From Symbiodinium natans (taxonomy: Eukaryota > Sar > Dinophyceae > Suessiales > Symbiodiniaceae), in NCBI GenBank assembly GCA_905221605.1, contig CAJNDS010002091.1, positions 824,501 to 888,500 on the forward strand: DNA of 64,000 bases, written 5' to 3'. Below the pieces are notes generated by a model. It was not told the DNA's origin. It searched no databases and saw nothing but the letters and a program-made list of their open reading frames with translations. Both the position numbers and the translations under genes were made by a program. Shown one piece after another: positions 40,960-49,935 of the stretch. How positions within the stretch are numbered: the first letter of the stretch is position 1; the number at the start of each line of letters is the position of its first letter.

Positions 40960-41334
40960 CCCTGGCAAAGAGTCTTTAGACACGCCTAGGCCCTGCATGG
41001 CGCACGCAACCCATGCTCTGGAAAGCTCCCATGTATACGCTGACTCCAGGGAGGTGGCCCAAACTTTGGATGTTTCAGTCGCTGCCAGCCCCCACAAAAG
41101 GTGCTCACACTGTCCGTCGCACTTGCAGTCGAGTTCCAGGAACCAAGTACGATTACTGACCACCGCAGTGCTCTTTTTACGCTTGCTCCCGTACATGCAC
41201 ACGTGGAAGTCCGTCCAGTGGGCGGACTCCGCCAGAGACTCCAGGTCTGGATAGTGCCAGATGAGACTGTTGGAGGGGTTCTCGATGGACCAGCAAACTC
41301 CCTTGGACGTCAGGGAACGACACTCGCTGACCAT
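40960..41334 (-). pseudogene. Domain relic with ENP-N-S-x-x-W and FHxCMYG motifs
   Basis: An open frame of 129 codons, the longest outside the right-hand gene. Motifs in order: WSIENPSNSLIWHYPDL, TDFHVCMYGSKRKKST, CDGQCEHLLWG, LESAYTWELSRAWVACAM. I know this set from dinoflagellate proteins, often encoded next to retroelement enzymes; the ENP motif recalls cytosine-methyltransferase motif VI but this link is inference. There is no clear splice frame joining it to neighbours, so a fragment of an inserted gene is most likely. Confidence 0.65.
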
Positions 41335-41471
41335 CTTAGACCCTCAACCCCAATAACCCTAAACCCTACAAAAGCACACCATGAGGTTTGAACCGCGACC
41401 ACCTGGTCTGAATAGGGTTTAGGGTTTCGGGTTGAGGGTTTAAGGTTAAACCCTAGATCCTAAAATCTCAC

Positions 41472-41555
41472 AGACGCTCCCATATCCAAACCCGCAGACC
41501 GGCGGCAGCGAGTAGATTGCGTGTGAAGCCGTCAACATTCAGTGAAGGATTCAGC
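41472..41555 (-). CDS. Exon, unknown protein
   Basis: One base, 27 codons, two bases, reading LNPSLNVDGFTRNLLAAAGL then RVWIWER. The acceptor is GGCTTAG and the donor CT|GTGAGA is near consensus. Confidence 0.75.
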
Positions 41556-42006
41556 CTAAGCCCTAAACTCTAAGAAATATTCAACATACCTATTAAGGGG
41601 AATCCTCCCTTTCACTCCAGTATACTATACTTTCATATAGGTTAAGGGGTATGGGTTTGGGGCATGGTGAATGTTTCTTAGATAAACCGTAAGCAATGAA
41701 CCCTAAGCCTAAACCTCTAAGACCAGAGCCTTGGATTTGTGCCCTTGCGCAGTAGATACAAAGGGCACGAGGGTGCCCCTACACCCCGCAAAACCTCATA
41801 TCCTAAACAGCAAAACCCAAAACCTCAAATAGCCCTAAGCACCTAAACCGTGCGAAGCCCAAACAACTCCACCCTGAAGCCCCAACACCCCCTAAGCCCC
41901 AAACCCTAGACCCCCCAACCGCCCCCCTGAGCCCTACACGCGAAAATCGAAACCCCTACACCCCACATCCCAAAACCCCAAAACCCTACCCTCCCCCCTG
42001 GAACCC

Positions 42007-42166
42007 TAAACCCCCAAAACCCTAAAACCCTAAAACCCTAAAACCCTAAAACCCTAAAACCCTAAAACCCCAAAACCCTAAACCCTACCCTCACCCCTAA
42101 AACCCTAAAACCCTAAAACCTAAAACCCTAAAACCCTAAACCCCTAAAACCCTAAAACCCCAAAAC
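42007..42166. repeat. Variant array (CCCTAAAA)n
   Basis: About 18 units of the 8-base form with a few 7-base units; ends at the donor of the exon at 42,167. Confidence 0.9.
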
Positions 42167-42244
42167 CTTATCAAGTGAGGAGCAGTAGGCGTGCGAAGCG
42201 CCGCAGCTGGTGACAGTGGCCCAGGAGCCGCCAATGTCCTCAGT
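42167..42244 (-). CDS. Exon, serine/cysteine-rich segment
   Basis: Twenty-six codons, phase 0 to 0, reading TEDIGGSWATVTSCGASHAY then CSSLDK. The acceptor is GCGGACAG and the donor is AAG|GTTTTGGG (telomere-variant). The W-x-x-V-x-x-C-G-x-x-H pattern faintly recalls RCC1 blades; weak. Confidence 0.7.
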
Positions 42245-42353
42245 CTGTCCGCCGTGCACCCTAAACCCTAAACCCTAAACCCTAAACCCTAAACCCTAAA
42301 CCCTAAACCCGGCTTTGTGTAGGGTTTGTGTAGGGTTTGTTTAGGCTTTGTGC

Positions 42354-42409
42354 CATCTGGTGCTCTGAGGTCAGGCAACTCGTGGGCTGTGATTGGGGGC
42401 ACATCGGGC
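42354..42409 (-). CDS. Exon, proline-rich segment
   Basis: One base, 18 codons, one base (PDVPPITAHELPDLRAPD). The acceptor is TTGAAAAG and the donor is G|GCACAA (GC type). Phase 2 in matches 42,758-42,831. Confidence 0.6.
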
Positions 42410-42483
42410 CTTTTCAAGCTTGTAGGGTTTAGGGTTTAGGGTTTAGGGTTTAGGGTTTCGGGTTTAGGGTTTAGGGTTCAGGG

Positions 42484-42579
42484 ATGTTCCCCCTTATACT
42501 CACAGTCCTTCTTAGGGAGTATAATAGGGGGGTACTATCATCCCTATTACTTAAGGACTGTTAGCATCAGGGGGAACAT
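42484..42579. mobile_element. Inverted-repeat element, family M4, copy 1
   Basis: ATGTTCCCCCTTATACTCAC and TTAGCATCAGGGGGAACAT, with CAGTCCTT/AAGGACTG continuing the pairing: arms of about 28 bases in a 96-base element. Confidence 0.85.
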
Positions 42580-42757
42580 ATCAGCTTATAGGTCCCAAAC
42601 ACTAAACCACGAACTGGCAACTTGATGGCTTTAACCCAGAAACACACAAGACTCCCCTAAAGCCCCAGAGCCTCCAAACCCCTAGAAGGCCAACCCTAAA
42701 CCCTAAACCCTAAACCCTAAACCCTAAATCCTAAACCCTAAACCCTAAACCCTAAAC

Positions 42758-42831
42758 AAAGTCCCATAGCCCTGACGATGCCAGGCCACAGTGCTCTGCC
42801 ACTGGAGCTCATATCCCTGGAAGCGGCAGTC
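42758..42831 (-). CDS. Exon, unknown protein
   Basis: Twenty-four codons plus two bases, reading DCRFQGYELQWQSTVAWHRQ then GYGT. The acceptor is AGCACAG and the donor is TT|GTTTAGGG (telomeric). Confidence 0.75.
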
Positions 42832-42847
42832 CTGTGCTTTCAGGCTA

Positions 42848-42908
42848 GGCTGCCCAGTGGCCTAAAACCTAAAAAAAGGGAATAAGGGTACTACTGGGCA
42901 CCCTAGCA
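42848..42908. mobile_element. Family M5 remnant
   Basis: GGCTGCCCAGTGGCC facing GGTACTACTGGGCACCC; short copy. Confidence 0.4.
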
Positions 42909-42909
42909 G

Positions 42910-44301
42910 AGGCTCCAGCTATAAGGGGGTTTGGGGGCTTCTAAGGCTTTAGGGCTTGAGTTAGGGGTTGAGGGTTTAAGGGGTTAGTGGCTTAGGGTTT
43001 AGGAGTTTAGGGTTAAGGGTTTAGGGTTCAAGGGGTGGTGGTTCAGGGGGGGTTGAATTCGGGGCTTAGGGTTTTGCAGTTTCCTAAGCCGGCAGGGCCG
43101 GAGAGCGTTCAGGGCTGAGTGTTGCATATTTCAGAGGTAGACCCAAGGATTTGGAGCTTAAATTCTTCAGGGGTTACCCTAAACCCTAAACTTTAAGGTC
43201 TTCAAGGGCTCTGGGGGGCCTTAGCCCCTATAGATCCACTGGTGCGCACACGGGTTTAGTGTTTCGGGTTTGGGGTTTAGACTTCAAAGTCTTGCCATTC
43301 TTGGGTTCATTCTCCAGGGGTTTTGGGGCTAGACGTCGGTTTAACGAGCACGCAAGCCTTGCGTAAAAAAAACGAGATAGAGAAGGAGGAAGAGAGGAAA
43401 TCGTGAGAAAGAGGCCGTCAAAGACCGCGAGGCAGTATGTTCGGCGGCTGTACGCTGGGTCTGCCGCGCGCTGCCTCGCGTGCTGCTTTGCATTGCGAGC
43501 AGGGGTGCGTGCCATGGGGTAGTTGCAAGGGGCCCCTCCCCCACACGCGCAGTGCGGATCTTTGCAGCCGACGTTTAGGGTGCCTAAACCCTTATCAACC
43601 CTAAACCCTAAACCCTAAACCCCTGAGCCGTGGGTTGTGCCCAAGCGCGAAGTGTTTCGGGGGTTTCGTGGGGTGTGGGGGGGGGGGGGGCTCGTTTGCA
43701 AAGTGTAGGGCCAAGATTACACGAATTATCTAACACTACTATTCGTTTTAGAACCACCCAAAGAAGATGAGAACCCCGAAAATGCGCTCGATGCAGAAGA
43801 ATATATGAAAGATCATGATGCCTATATTGCCCTTATGCAGAAGAACATTTCTTTTTTTCTTTTTTTTTTTTTTTGGGGGGGGGGGGGGGGGTTCTTAAGA
43901 AAAAAGTAGAACAAGGCTGCCTCAAAACCCCTTGACAAATATTTCCAAATCTGGGAAGTTAACCCGGAAAATGGGTTGCCCCTGCACCACAGACCCTAAA
44001 CAACCCCAATCCCCCAAAGCTCCAAACCCCCCAACCCCCAAGCCCCAAGCCTAGGGTGCAGAGTTTCGGGTTTATAGAGTTTAGGGATGAGGGCTAAGGG
44101 CTAAATCATCCCAAATCGCAAGCCCTAGACCCCCCAAACTTCTAAACCCTAAACCCTAAACCTTTGGAGCTCCTAAGGTTCTAAATGCCAACATCTTCAA
44201 ATTCTAAACCCTGAACCTTAAACCCTAAAACCCTAAACCCAAAACTCCTAACACCTAAACCCTCATCCCGAACCCCAAACCCTAAACCCCAAAGCCTAGA
44301 C
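42910..44301. other. Non-exon stretch
   Basis: Degenerate GGTTTAGGG-type repeats (42,940-43,080), a purine-rich block (43,365-43,410), T and G homopolymers (43,850-43,890) and CCCTAAA variants. Open frames across 43,228-43,544 have no splice support. Nothing called. Confidence 0.5.
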
Positions 44302-44394
44302 CCTTGCTTTCTGCCGAAGCGGCGTTGAGAGTGGGCTGCCCCCACTGCACGAGCATGGAAGAATCTGTCGGAGATTGCGCCTCGGGGAGGGGGT
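44302..44394 (-). CDS. Exon, start of a fibronectin-III-like domain
   Basis: Two bases, 30 codons, one base, reading PLPEAQSPTDSSMLVQWGQP then TLNAASAESK. The P-x-x-x-x-x-x-T-x-S-S-x-x-V-x-W-x-x-P pattern fits the first two strands of fibronectin type III. The acceptor is CCCGAAG and the donor is G|GTCTAG. Confidence 0.7.
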
Positions 44395-44848
44395 CTTCGG
44401 GTTTAGGGTTTAGGGCTAGGGTTTAGGGTTTAGGGTTTAGAAATATTGGGTGTAGGGTTTAGGGTTCAGGGTTCAGGGTTTAGGGCTTAGGGCTTAGGGC
44501 ACCGGGTTTCCCCTTTAGGGTTTAGGGCTTAGGGCTTGTAAAATTGTGATCTGAGATTCTATAAGGATTAGAGCATTGGGGCTTGTAGGGTGGACTGTAG
44601 GGTTCAGGGTTGTTGAGCTTTGGGGCTTCAGGACTTTAAGGTTTAGAATCTGGAGGGTTCAGGGTTTGGAATCTCAAGGTTTAGGGCTTAATTGGGGTTT
44701 AGGGTTTAGGGTTTGGCTTAGGTCTTCGGGATTAGGGTTTGGGGCTTGGGGCTTAGGCTGTGGAGCTTTGGAAGTCTTAGGGCTTTACTTCTTGGGGTTT
44801 ATCGTGTTAGGGGTTGCGTTTTTGCTGAGGCTTTGAGCCTTGCTGGAG

Positions 44849-44981
44849 CTATGGCTTTCGGCGGTGCTCGTGCTGCTGCTGCTGCGGCTTCTGGCCCACG
44901 TTCTGCTGGGCCGATGGCAGCTCCTCGTCCGAAGAGGAGGTCTCCCGTGCAGACGCGCAGGCTCCGCGCCAAGCGCAGATC
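44849..44981 (-). CDS. Terminal exon, disordered acidic then Q/R-rich tail
   Basis: One base, 43 codons and TAG. The tail reads SARETSSSDEELPSAQQN, VGQKPQQQQHEHRRKP. The acceptor is TTGAAGAG. Phase 2 in agrees with 45,062-45,153. The opposite strand is also open (alanine/arginine-rich), a consequence of GC-rich codons. Confidence 0.6.
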
Positions 44982-45061
44982 CTCTTCAAACCCTTAACCC
45001 TAAACCCTAAACCCTAAACCCTAAACCCTAAACCCTAAACCCTAAACCCTAAACCCTAAAC

Positions 45062-45153
45062 CCCAGGGTCTTTCGCTTCGCGTGCTGTCGACGCGAGTTC
45101 GCGTCGCTGAGAAGCTGCGCCATGCAAGCTTCGCAGGCCAAGTGCAGCGCCGC
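45062..45153 (-). CDS. Exon, helical segment
   Basis: Thirty codons plus two bases, reading AALHLACEACMAQLLSDANS, then RRQHAKRKTL. The acceptor is CTAAACAG (the AG closes a CCCTAAA array) and the donor is GG|GTTTAGGG (telomeric). Both boundaries are made of telomeric repeat. Confidence 0.8.
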
Positions 45154-45241
45154 CTGTTTAGGGTTTAGGGTTTAGGGTTTAGGGTTTAGGGTTTAGGGTT
45201 TAGGGTTTAGGGTTTAGGGTTTAGGGTTTAGGGTTTAGGGC
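45154..45241. repeat. Telomere-like array (TTTAGGG)n
   Basis: About 12 units starting at the acceptor of the exon at 45,153. Confidence 0.95.
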
Positions 45242-45464
45242 TTCCGGGGGGGCCCTAGGATGGCAAACCTTCTGCAAGACTTTAAGGGTAGTTACATGGT
45301 CCCTTCATATGGGCCCTTAACCGGGGGGGGCCCTTATGTACCCTATAAAACCTAAAAACCCCTGCTTCAGAACCCTTTAGAGAAGGTAGGGGACCATATT
45401 CAGGGACCGTAGAACTACCCTTAGAAAGACGGCCATGGCGTCCCGCCCCTATGACTTGATGGCT

Positions 45465-45612
45465 TACCTGGAGGTTCATCGTACTTATAACCCAATCATA
45501 ACTGTACTTACAACCCACTTAGAAGCCCTTTCCGTGCCCTAGTCTAGGTTTATATAATTGGGATTTAAGTACAGTTCTTATTGGGTTATTCAGTACCATG
45601 AACCTCCAAGTA
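45465..45612. mobile_element. Inverted-repeat element, family M3, best copy
   Basis: TACCTGGAGGTTCATCGTAC facing GTACCATGAACCTCCAAGTA, 148 bases, with second-order pairing of AACCCAAT and ATTGGGTT. Confidence 0.8.
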
Positions 45613-45851
45613 GGGGTTTAAGGGCTTGGGGGGGGTTTAGGGGCTGAGGGGGTTTTATGGGTAAAGGGGGTAGAGGAAACCCTAAACCCTAAACCCTAAA
45701 CCCTAAGCCCTAAACCCTAAACCCTTAGAACAGTTTAGGGGCCCTTGCGGGCGCAGCCAGAGGCCCGGAGATTGACTGGCTAACTTAGAAGATGCCCTGA
45801 ACCCTAAATCCTAAACCCTAAACCCTAAACCCTAAACCCCCAACCCCAAAC

Positions 45852-45931
45852 GCTCCTGTGACCAGCTTGTGGCCGAGCCAAGGGGCGACGACTGCATCCG
45901 GTGCTCCAGCTGCCATTGCTTCCGTCGTCCC
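45852..45931 (-). CDS. Exon, frame moderately certain
   Basis: Twenty-six codons plus two bases, reading GTTEAMAAGAPDAVVAPW then LGHKLVTG. The acceptor is TTCCTGCAG and the donor is GC|GTTTGGGG. Another frame (DDGSNGSWSTGCSRRPL) is open; phase with 46,146-46,217 favours the first. Confidence 0.6.
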
Positions 45932-46145
45932 CTGCAGGAAGGGCCACGCAAGAAGACCCTAATCCCTAAACCCTAATCCCTAAACCCTAAACCCTAAACC
46001 CGAATCCTAAACCCTAAACCCCGAGCCCTAAACCCTACCTCCTAGACCCAAAACGTAAGGGACTACAGGAGGGATCCTGATAAGGGACCTCAGGGCTTGG
46101 GCTTCTCAGGTATGCACTGGTCGACCACGAAGCTACGGATGTCAC

Positions 46146-46217
46146 ATGCGGGCAACGGCATTCAAGCATGCAGGAGTTGATAGTCCAAGAGCAGCTGCAA
46201 CCACCGTGCACTCCGGG
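46146..46217 (-). CDS. Exon, cysteine-rich domain
   Basis: Twenty-four codons, phase 0 to 0, reading PGVHGGCSCSWTINSCMLEC then RCPH, five cysteines in 16 residues. The acceptor is GTGTTGCAG and the donor is CAT|GTGACA. Likely an extracellular disulfide-bonded module. Confidence 0.65.
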
Positions 46218-46640
46218 CTGCAACACCCTCAAGCCTAGACCCTATAAACCCTAACACCCTAAGCCCTGACGGTTAAACCCACGAAGCTCCCAGTCCCAGA
46301 GCCTCCCACGCAGCGCCCTGGAATCCTAGAAGCCCTCGGGGCTACACACTAAGAGCCCTAGAACCAGCAAACCCTCAGCACCCTCAAAATCCGAAACCCA
46401 AAGACCTACACCCTAAACCCTAAACCATAAACCCTAAACCCTAAACCCTAAACCCTAAACCCTAAACCAGTTTGGTTGGTTCAATGGGTTGGTCAGGTCA
46501 CCTAACAGCCCTGAGGAGGGGCCTAAACTCAGAACCACAAGCCCTGAACCCGAAACCCTCCCTGTCCGGGCAGGGTTTAGGGTTTAGGGCTTGGCCTTAG
46601 GGCTGAGTGGTATGGGCTTGTTACTTGTCGTTCTAGATGC

Positions 46641-46685
46641 CTGCGCGGCCAGGGCATTTCTACAAAAAGTGTGGCCCAATTGGAC
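46641..46685 (-). CDS. Small exon, unknown protein
   Basis: One base, 14 codons, two bases (SNWATLFVEMPWPR). The acceptor is CGTTGAAG and the donor is AG|GCATCT (GC type). It completes the codon left open by 46,803-46,846. Confidence 0.65.
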
Positions 46686-46802
46686 CTTCAACGATGCCCA
46701 GCGGGTTGCAGGTTTATGGTGCGCACACAGGGCACTCACGCCCCCACTCAATGGCTCATGCATTGCGTCACTCCATGCAATTCTCAAGTAGAAGTCGCTC
46801 AC

Positions 46803-46846
46803 TCCAGGGCATCCTGCAGCAGATTCATCATCGCCTGCTGGCCGAT
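46803..46846 (-). CDS. Small exon, helical segment
   Basis: Fourteen codons plus two bases (IGQQAMMNLLQDAL). The acceptor is TGTAAAG and the donor is GA|GTGAGC. Confidence 0.65.
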
Positions 46847-46876
46847 CTTTACACAAGTTTGTGTAGGGAAAACAAG

Positions 46877-46983
46877 GGGGGTTTAGGGTTTAGGGTTTAG
46901 GGTTTAGGGTTTAGGGTTTAGGGTTTAGGGTTTAGGGTTTAGGGTTTAGGGTTTAGGGTTTAGGGTTTAGGGTTTAGGGTTTG
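46877..46983. repeat. Telomere-like array (TTTAGGG)n
   Basis: About 15 near-perfect units in an intron. Confidence 0.95.
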
Positions 46984-46997
46984 AGGGCAAAGCCTAC

Positions 46998-47086
46998 CCC
47001 AGCGCCTGCAGGGCCACCAGCGCAGCGGTTGCTGTGTCAAGTTGGCTCCACAAGGTACGGCCGAAGAAGTTGCCCAACATACTCAT
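46998..47086 (-). CDS. Exon, possible N-terminal exon
   Basis: Twenty-nine codons plus two bases, reading MSMLGNFFGRTLWSQLDTAT then AALVALQAL, with ATG at 47,086 preceded by an in-frame TGA; the donor is GG|GTAGGC. Alternatively acceptor GTACAG at 47,096 opens another frame (LNEYVGQLLRPYL) that agrees in phase with 47,219-47,318. One of the two is an exon. Confidence 0.5.
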
Positions 47087-47218
47087 TCAACTGTACACAG
47101 GCCCCTCAACTCTAAGCCCTAAAGCCCTAAAGCCCCAAACCCCAAGCCCTAACCCTAAACCCTAAACCCCCAACCCTAAACCCCAAACCCCAAAACCCTA
47201 AACCCCAAAACCCTAAAC

Positions 47219-47318
47219 CCTCCCAGCCTGTGCGAGGCTGCTCCAGGGGGAGTCCGTGGAGTTGGCAGCGCAGCGCTCGCGGACCCTCCAAACATCCGAA
47301 CCCTTCTTCGATGGACCC
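47219..47318 (-). CDS. Exon, fibronectin-III-like C-terminal strand
   Basis: One base plus 33 codons, reading GPSKKGSDVWRVRERCAANS, then TDSPWSSLAQAGR. The W-R-V-R-x-x-C-A-x-N-S-x-x-x-S-P-W-S pattern matches the F-G strands of fibronectin type III. The acceptor is AACCCCAG and the donor is AGG|GTTTAGGG (telomeric). Joins 47,947-48,059 in phase 2. Confidence 0.75.
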
Positions 47319-47946
47319 CTGGGGTTACCGAAAGGGCTAGGGTTTAGGGTTTAGGGTTTAGGGTTTAGGGTTTAGGGTTTAGGGTTTAGGGTTTAGGGCT
47401 TAGGGCGTAGGGTTTAGGATTTAGGGTGTAGGGTTTAGGGTTTGGGGTTTCGGGTTTCGGGTTTCGGGTTTTGGGTTCATTATATAGAAAGGGCCTGACC
47501 CTGCCCAAGCTTTCCTGGGGTTGAAGATACACATGGATACACCACTTTGGGTTGAGCGCACGGGCCTAGGGTTTAGGGGGATATTGCACGGAAAAGCACG
47601 TGTTTCCTTAGTGCATATTGCTGGAACATGTGTTTGGGGTTTGCTTAGGTAAGCAACAATAGACTTTGCACAGTCCTGTTCTGCTTTGTAAGGTGCATCC
47701 AGGGATGCCGGGCCATATGGAGGTTTCCGATCATCAGAAACCCCTAATCTAGACCTCCCAACTGGATTCCCTTACAAACAGGACCCCCAAGAAGGTGCCC
47801 CCTGATTCTGCGCAAAACCCCATGTGATGAAGGCCGAAAGCACACCTCAAAGCCCTTTCGCCATGCAGTTGTAGAAACCCTAAACCCGGAACCCTAAACC
47901 CTAAACCCTAAAACCTAAAGCCTAAACCCTAAACCCTAAACCCTAC

Positions 47947-48059
47947 CAGCACTGCCTATGGCGTTGAGCGTTTTCGGGGGTCCCCTTGCCGGCCTGAACT
48001 CGTAGGAGGTCGCCGATGCAAGCTCTGTGACAGTGCACCTCGGTTAAGTCTAAGCCAAA
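47947..48059 (-). CDS. Exon, unknown protein
   Basis: Thirty-seven codons plus two bases, reading FGLDLTEVHCHRACIGDLLR, then VQAGKGTPENAQRHRQC. The acceptor is TGACGCAG and the donor is TG|GTAGGG. It follows 48,206-48,263 in phase 0. Confidence 0.75.
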
Positions 48060-48205
48060 CTGCGTCAGAAGGGACTCAGTGGATTTTTGGGGTTTAGGGT
48101 TTAGGGTTTAGGGTTTAGGGTTTAGGGTTTAGGGCTTGGGGCTTAGGGCTTAGGGCTTGGGGTGTTTGCTGTTTTGTTGCGGGCTGCTACACCCTATCTA
48201 GGAAC

Positions 48206-48263
48206 AAAAGCCGGCTCAGGATTCGCTTGCGGAGAGCACAGCTGTCGGGAAGTCACATGGGTT
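48206..48263 (-). CDS. Exon, unknown protein
   Basis: One base plus 19 codons (THVTSRQLCSPQANPEPAF). The acceptor is TCAACCAG and the donor is TTT|GTTCCT. Confidence 0.65.
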
Positions 48264-49308
48264 CTGGTTGACAAGGTTCAAGGGTTTAGGGTTTCGGGTT
48301 TAGGGTTTAGGGTTAGGGGTTTAGGGTTTAGGGTTAAGGTGCACAGGCTCCCACTTGGCTGAAGAATACCGGGAATAGGGCATAAGGTTTGGGGATGGTT
48401 ACCCTTGTGAGGCTCCCAACAACTCACGCAGCCCTCACTTAAATCGGCCCTCAGTTGAAAGGGGCATAGGGCCAGAATATCTCCATCCCAACTCGGCCCC
48501 CTAGAATGCACCCTGAATCTTAATTCCCCTATATAACACCAGTATATTCTTTATTTGGTCCCTATATTCCTAAGGAGCCCCTAAAAAACACCCAAATAAC
48601 CCCTAAGGTCCCTTGTAAGGGTCCCTCCTGTAGTCCCTTGACAGTGGCAGGGTTCTTAAGGGAGGGGGGGTTCAAGGGGGGTAGGTACCTACGGAACCTT
48701 AGGGAAGCTTAGGGAGCCTTAGGGAGTAGTGGGGAATGTCAGGGAACATTGGGTTACATTCACCCCTTGAAGCCCTAAAGCCTAAAGCCTGAAGCCTAAA
48801 GCCTAAAGCCTAAAGACTAAACCCCAAACCCTAAACCCCCCTCCGTTAAGAACCCTGCAACCCAAGCAAGAGGAAACAGGACCCGACAACTCAGAGTCTG
48901 TGAGCCCTAAAACCCAGCAAGAGTGTTGGCTCCACCCAGTCAACCCTGCATCCCAGAACCCGAAACCGTAACACCTAACATTAAACCCGAAACCCTTAAA
49001 CTCTACACCCTTGAGCCCTACACCCTTAAAGCCTAAAGCCCAAGCCCTGAAACTACTACCTTAAAAACTAAACCCTGAACCCTAAACCCTAAGCCTAAAG
49101 CCTAAGCCCTGAACACTGACACCATCACCTTCAACCCTAAACCCGAAACCCTAAACCCTAAACCGTAAACCCTAAACCCTAAACCCTAAACCCTAAACCC
49201 TAAACCCTAAACCCTAAACCCTAAACCCTAAACCCTAAACCCTAAACCCTAAACCCTAAACCCTAAACCCTAAACCCTAAACCCCAAGCCCGAGACCCCG
49301 CAACCCAC
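48264..49308. other. Intron stretch without recognised exon
   Basis: TTTAGGG units, unique AT-richer DNA (48,500-48,760) with GGGTTCTTAAGGG-type inverted motifs, a GCCTAAA-rich block (48,775-48,830) and a long CCCTAAA array. Confidence 0.5.
49136..49285. repeat. Telomere-like array (CCCTAAA)n
   Basis: About 21 units, almost perfect. Confidence 0.95.
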
Positions 49309-49376
49309 CTCGGACTCAGCTCGACCGGGGCGCTGCGTGGTCGAACGCGCCGGAAGTGTGTCGCAGCCTTCCGGCT
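49309..49376 (-). CDS. Exon, basic segment
   Basis: Twenty-two codons plus two bases, reading SRKAATHFRRVRPRSAPVEL then SP. The acceptor is CTAAACCCAAG (closing a CCCTAAA array) and the donor is AG|GTGGGT. Confidence 0.7.
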
Positions 49377-49378
49377 CT

Positions 49379-49585
49379 TGGGTTTAGGGTTTGTAGGGTT
49401 TAGGGTTTAGGGTTTAGGGTTTAGGGTTTAGGGTTTAGGGTTTAGGGTTTAGGGTTTAGGGTTTAGGGTTTAGGGTTTAGGGTTTAGGGTTTAGGGTTTA
49501 GGGTTTAGGGTTTAGGCTTTAGGGTTTAGGGTTTAGGGTTTAGGGTTTAGGGTTTAGGGTAAAAGGTTTAGGGTTTGTAGGGTTT
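49379..49585. repeat. Telomere-like array (TTTAGGG)n
   Basis: About 28 units, filling nearly the whole intron between the exons at 49,376 and 49,602. Confidence 0.95.
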
Positions 49586-49601
49586 AAGATCTCTTCGTCA
49601 C

Positions 49602-49638
49602 TTCATTGGCTTGGGCTGCGAAGATGCTTGGGGGCATC
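49602..49638 (-). CDS. Small exon, unknown protein
   Basis: One base plus 12 codons (MPPSIFAAQANE). The acceptor is GTTTCGAG and the phase-consistent donor is GAA|GTGACG; the frame otherwise runs to TAA five codons on. Confidence 0.5.
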
Positions 49639-49650
49639 CTCGAAACCCTG

Positions 49651-49830
49651 CTTGGAGGTTCGGTGTACTCCCAAACCCTAAACCCTAAACCCTAAACCCT
49701 AGACCCTAAACCCTAAACCCTAAACCCTAAACCCCCGAAAGCACCTACAAGCCTGCTACGTACCGGAAGGTGTGTAGGTGCGCTATACGTACGGCTCGAA
49801 TTGGGCGAGTAAGTACCATGAAGCTCCACG
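49651..49830. mobile_element. Family M3 copy interrupted by telomeric repeats
   Basis: Left end CTTGGAGGTTCGGTGTACTC and right end AAGTACCATGAAGCTCCACG are the inverted ends of M3, but between them lies a CCCTAAA array (49,672-49,735) and unrelated sequence. Confidence 0.6.
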
Positions 49831-49869
49831 TAACCCTGAACTCCAAACCACAATCCCCCTCACCCCCGC

Positions 49870-49935
49870 CCCCCAAAGCTTCGGTTTGAAGAGGCACTGT
49901 TGGGGCCCAAGGATGAGGTCGTAGGGATGCCAGCC
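49870..49935 (-). CDS. Exon, unknown protein
   Basis: Twenty-two codons, phase 0, reading GWHPYDLILGPQQCLFKPKL then WG. The acceptor is GGTTTAG, a lone telomeric unit; the donor is GGG|GCGGGG (GC type). Confidence 0.6.

Noticed and set aside
44576-44997. Plus-strand frames, first rich in G-L-G-F repeats then in A/R/S
   Set aside because: The first part is translated degenerate telomeric repeat. The second overlaps a minus-strand terminal exon with better linkage, though the GC-rich plus frame cannot be wholly excluded.
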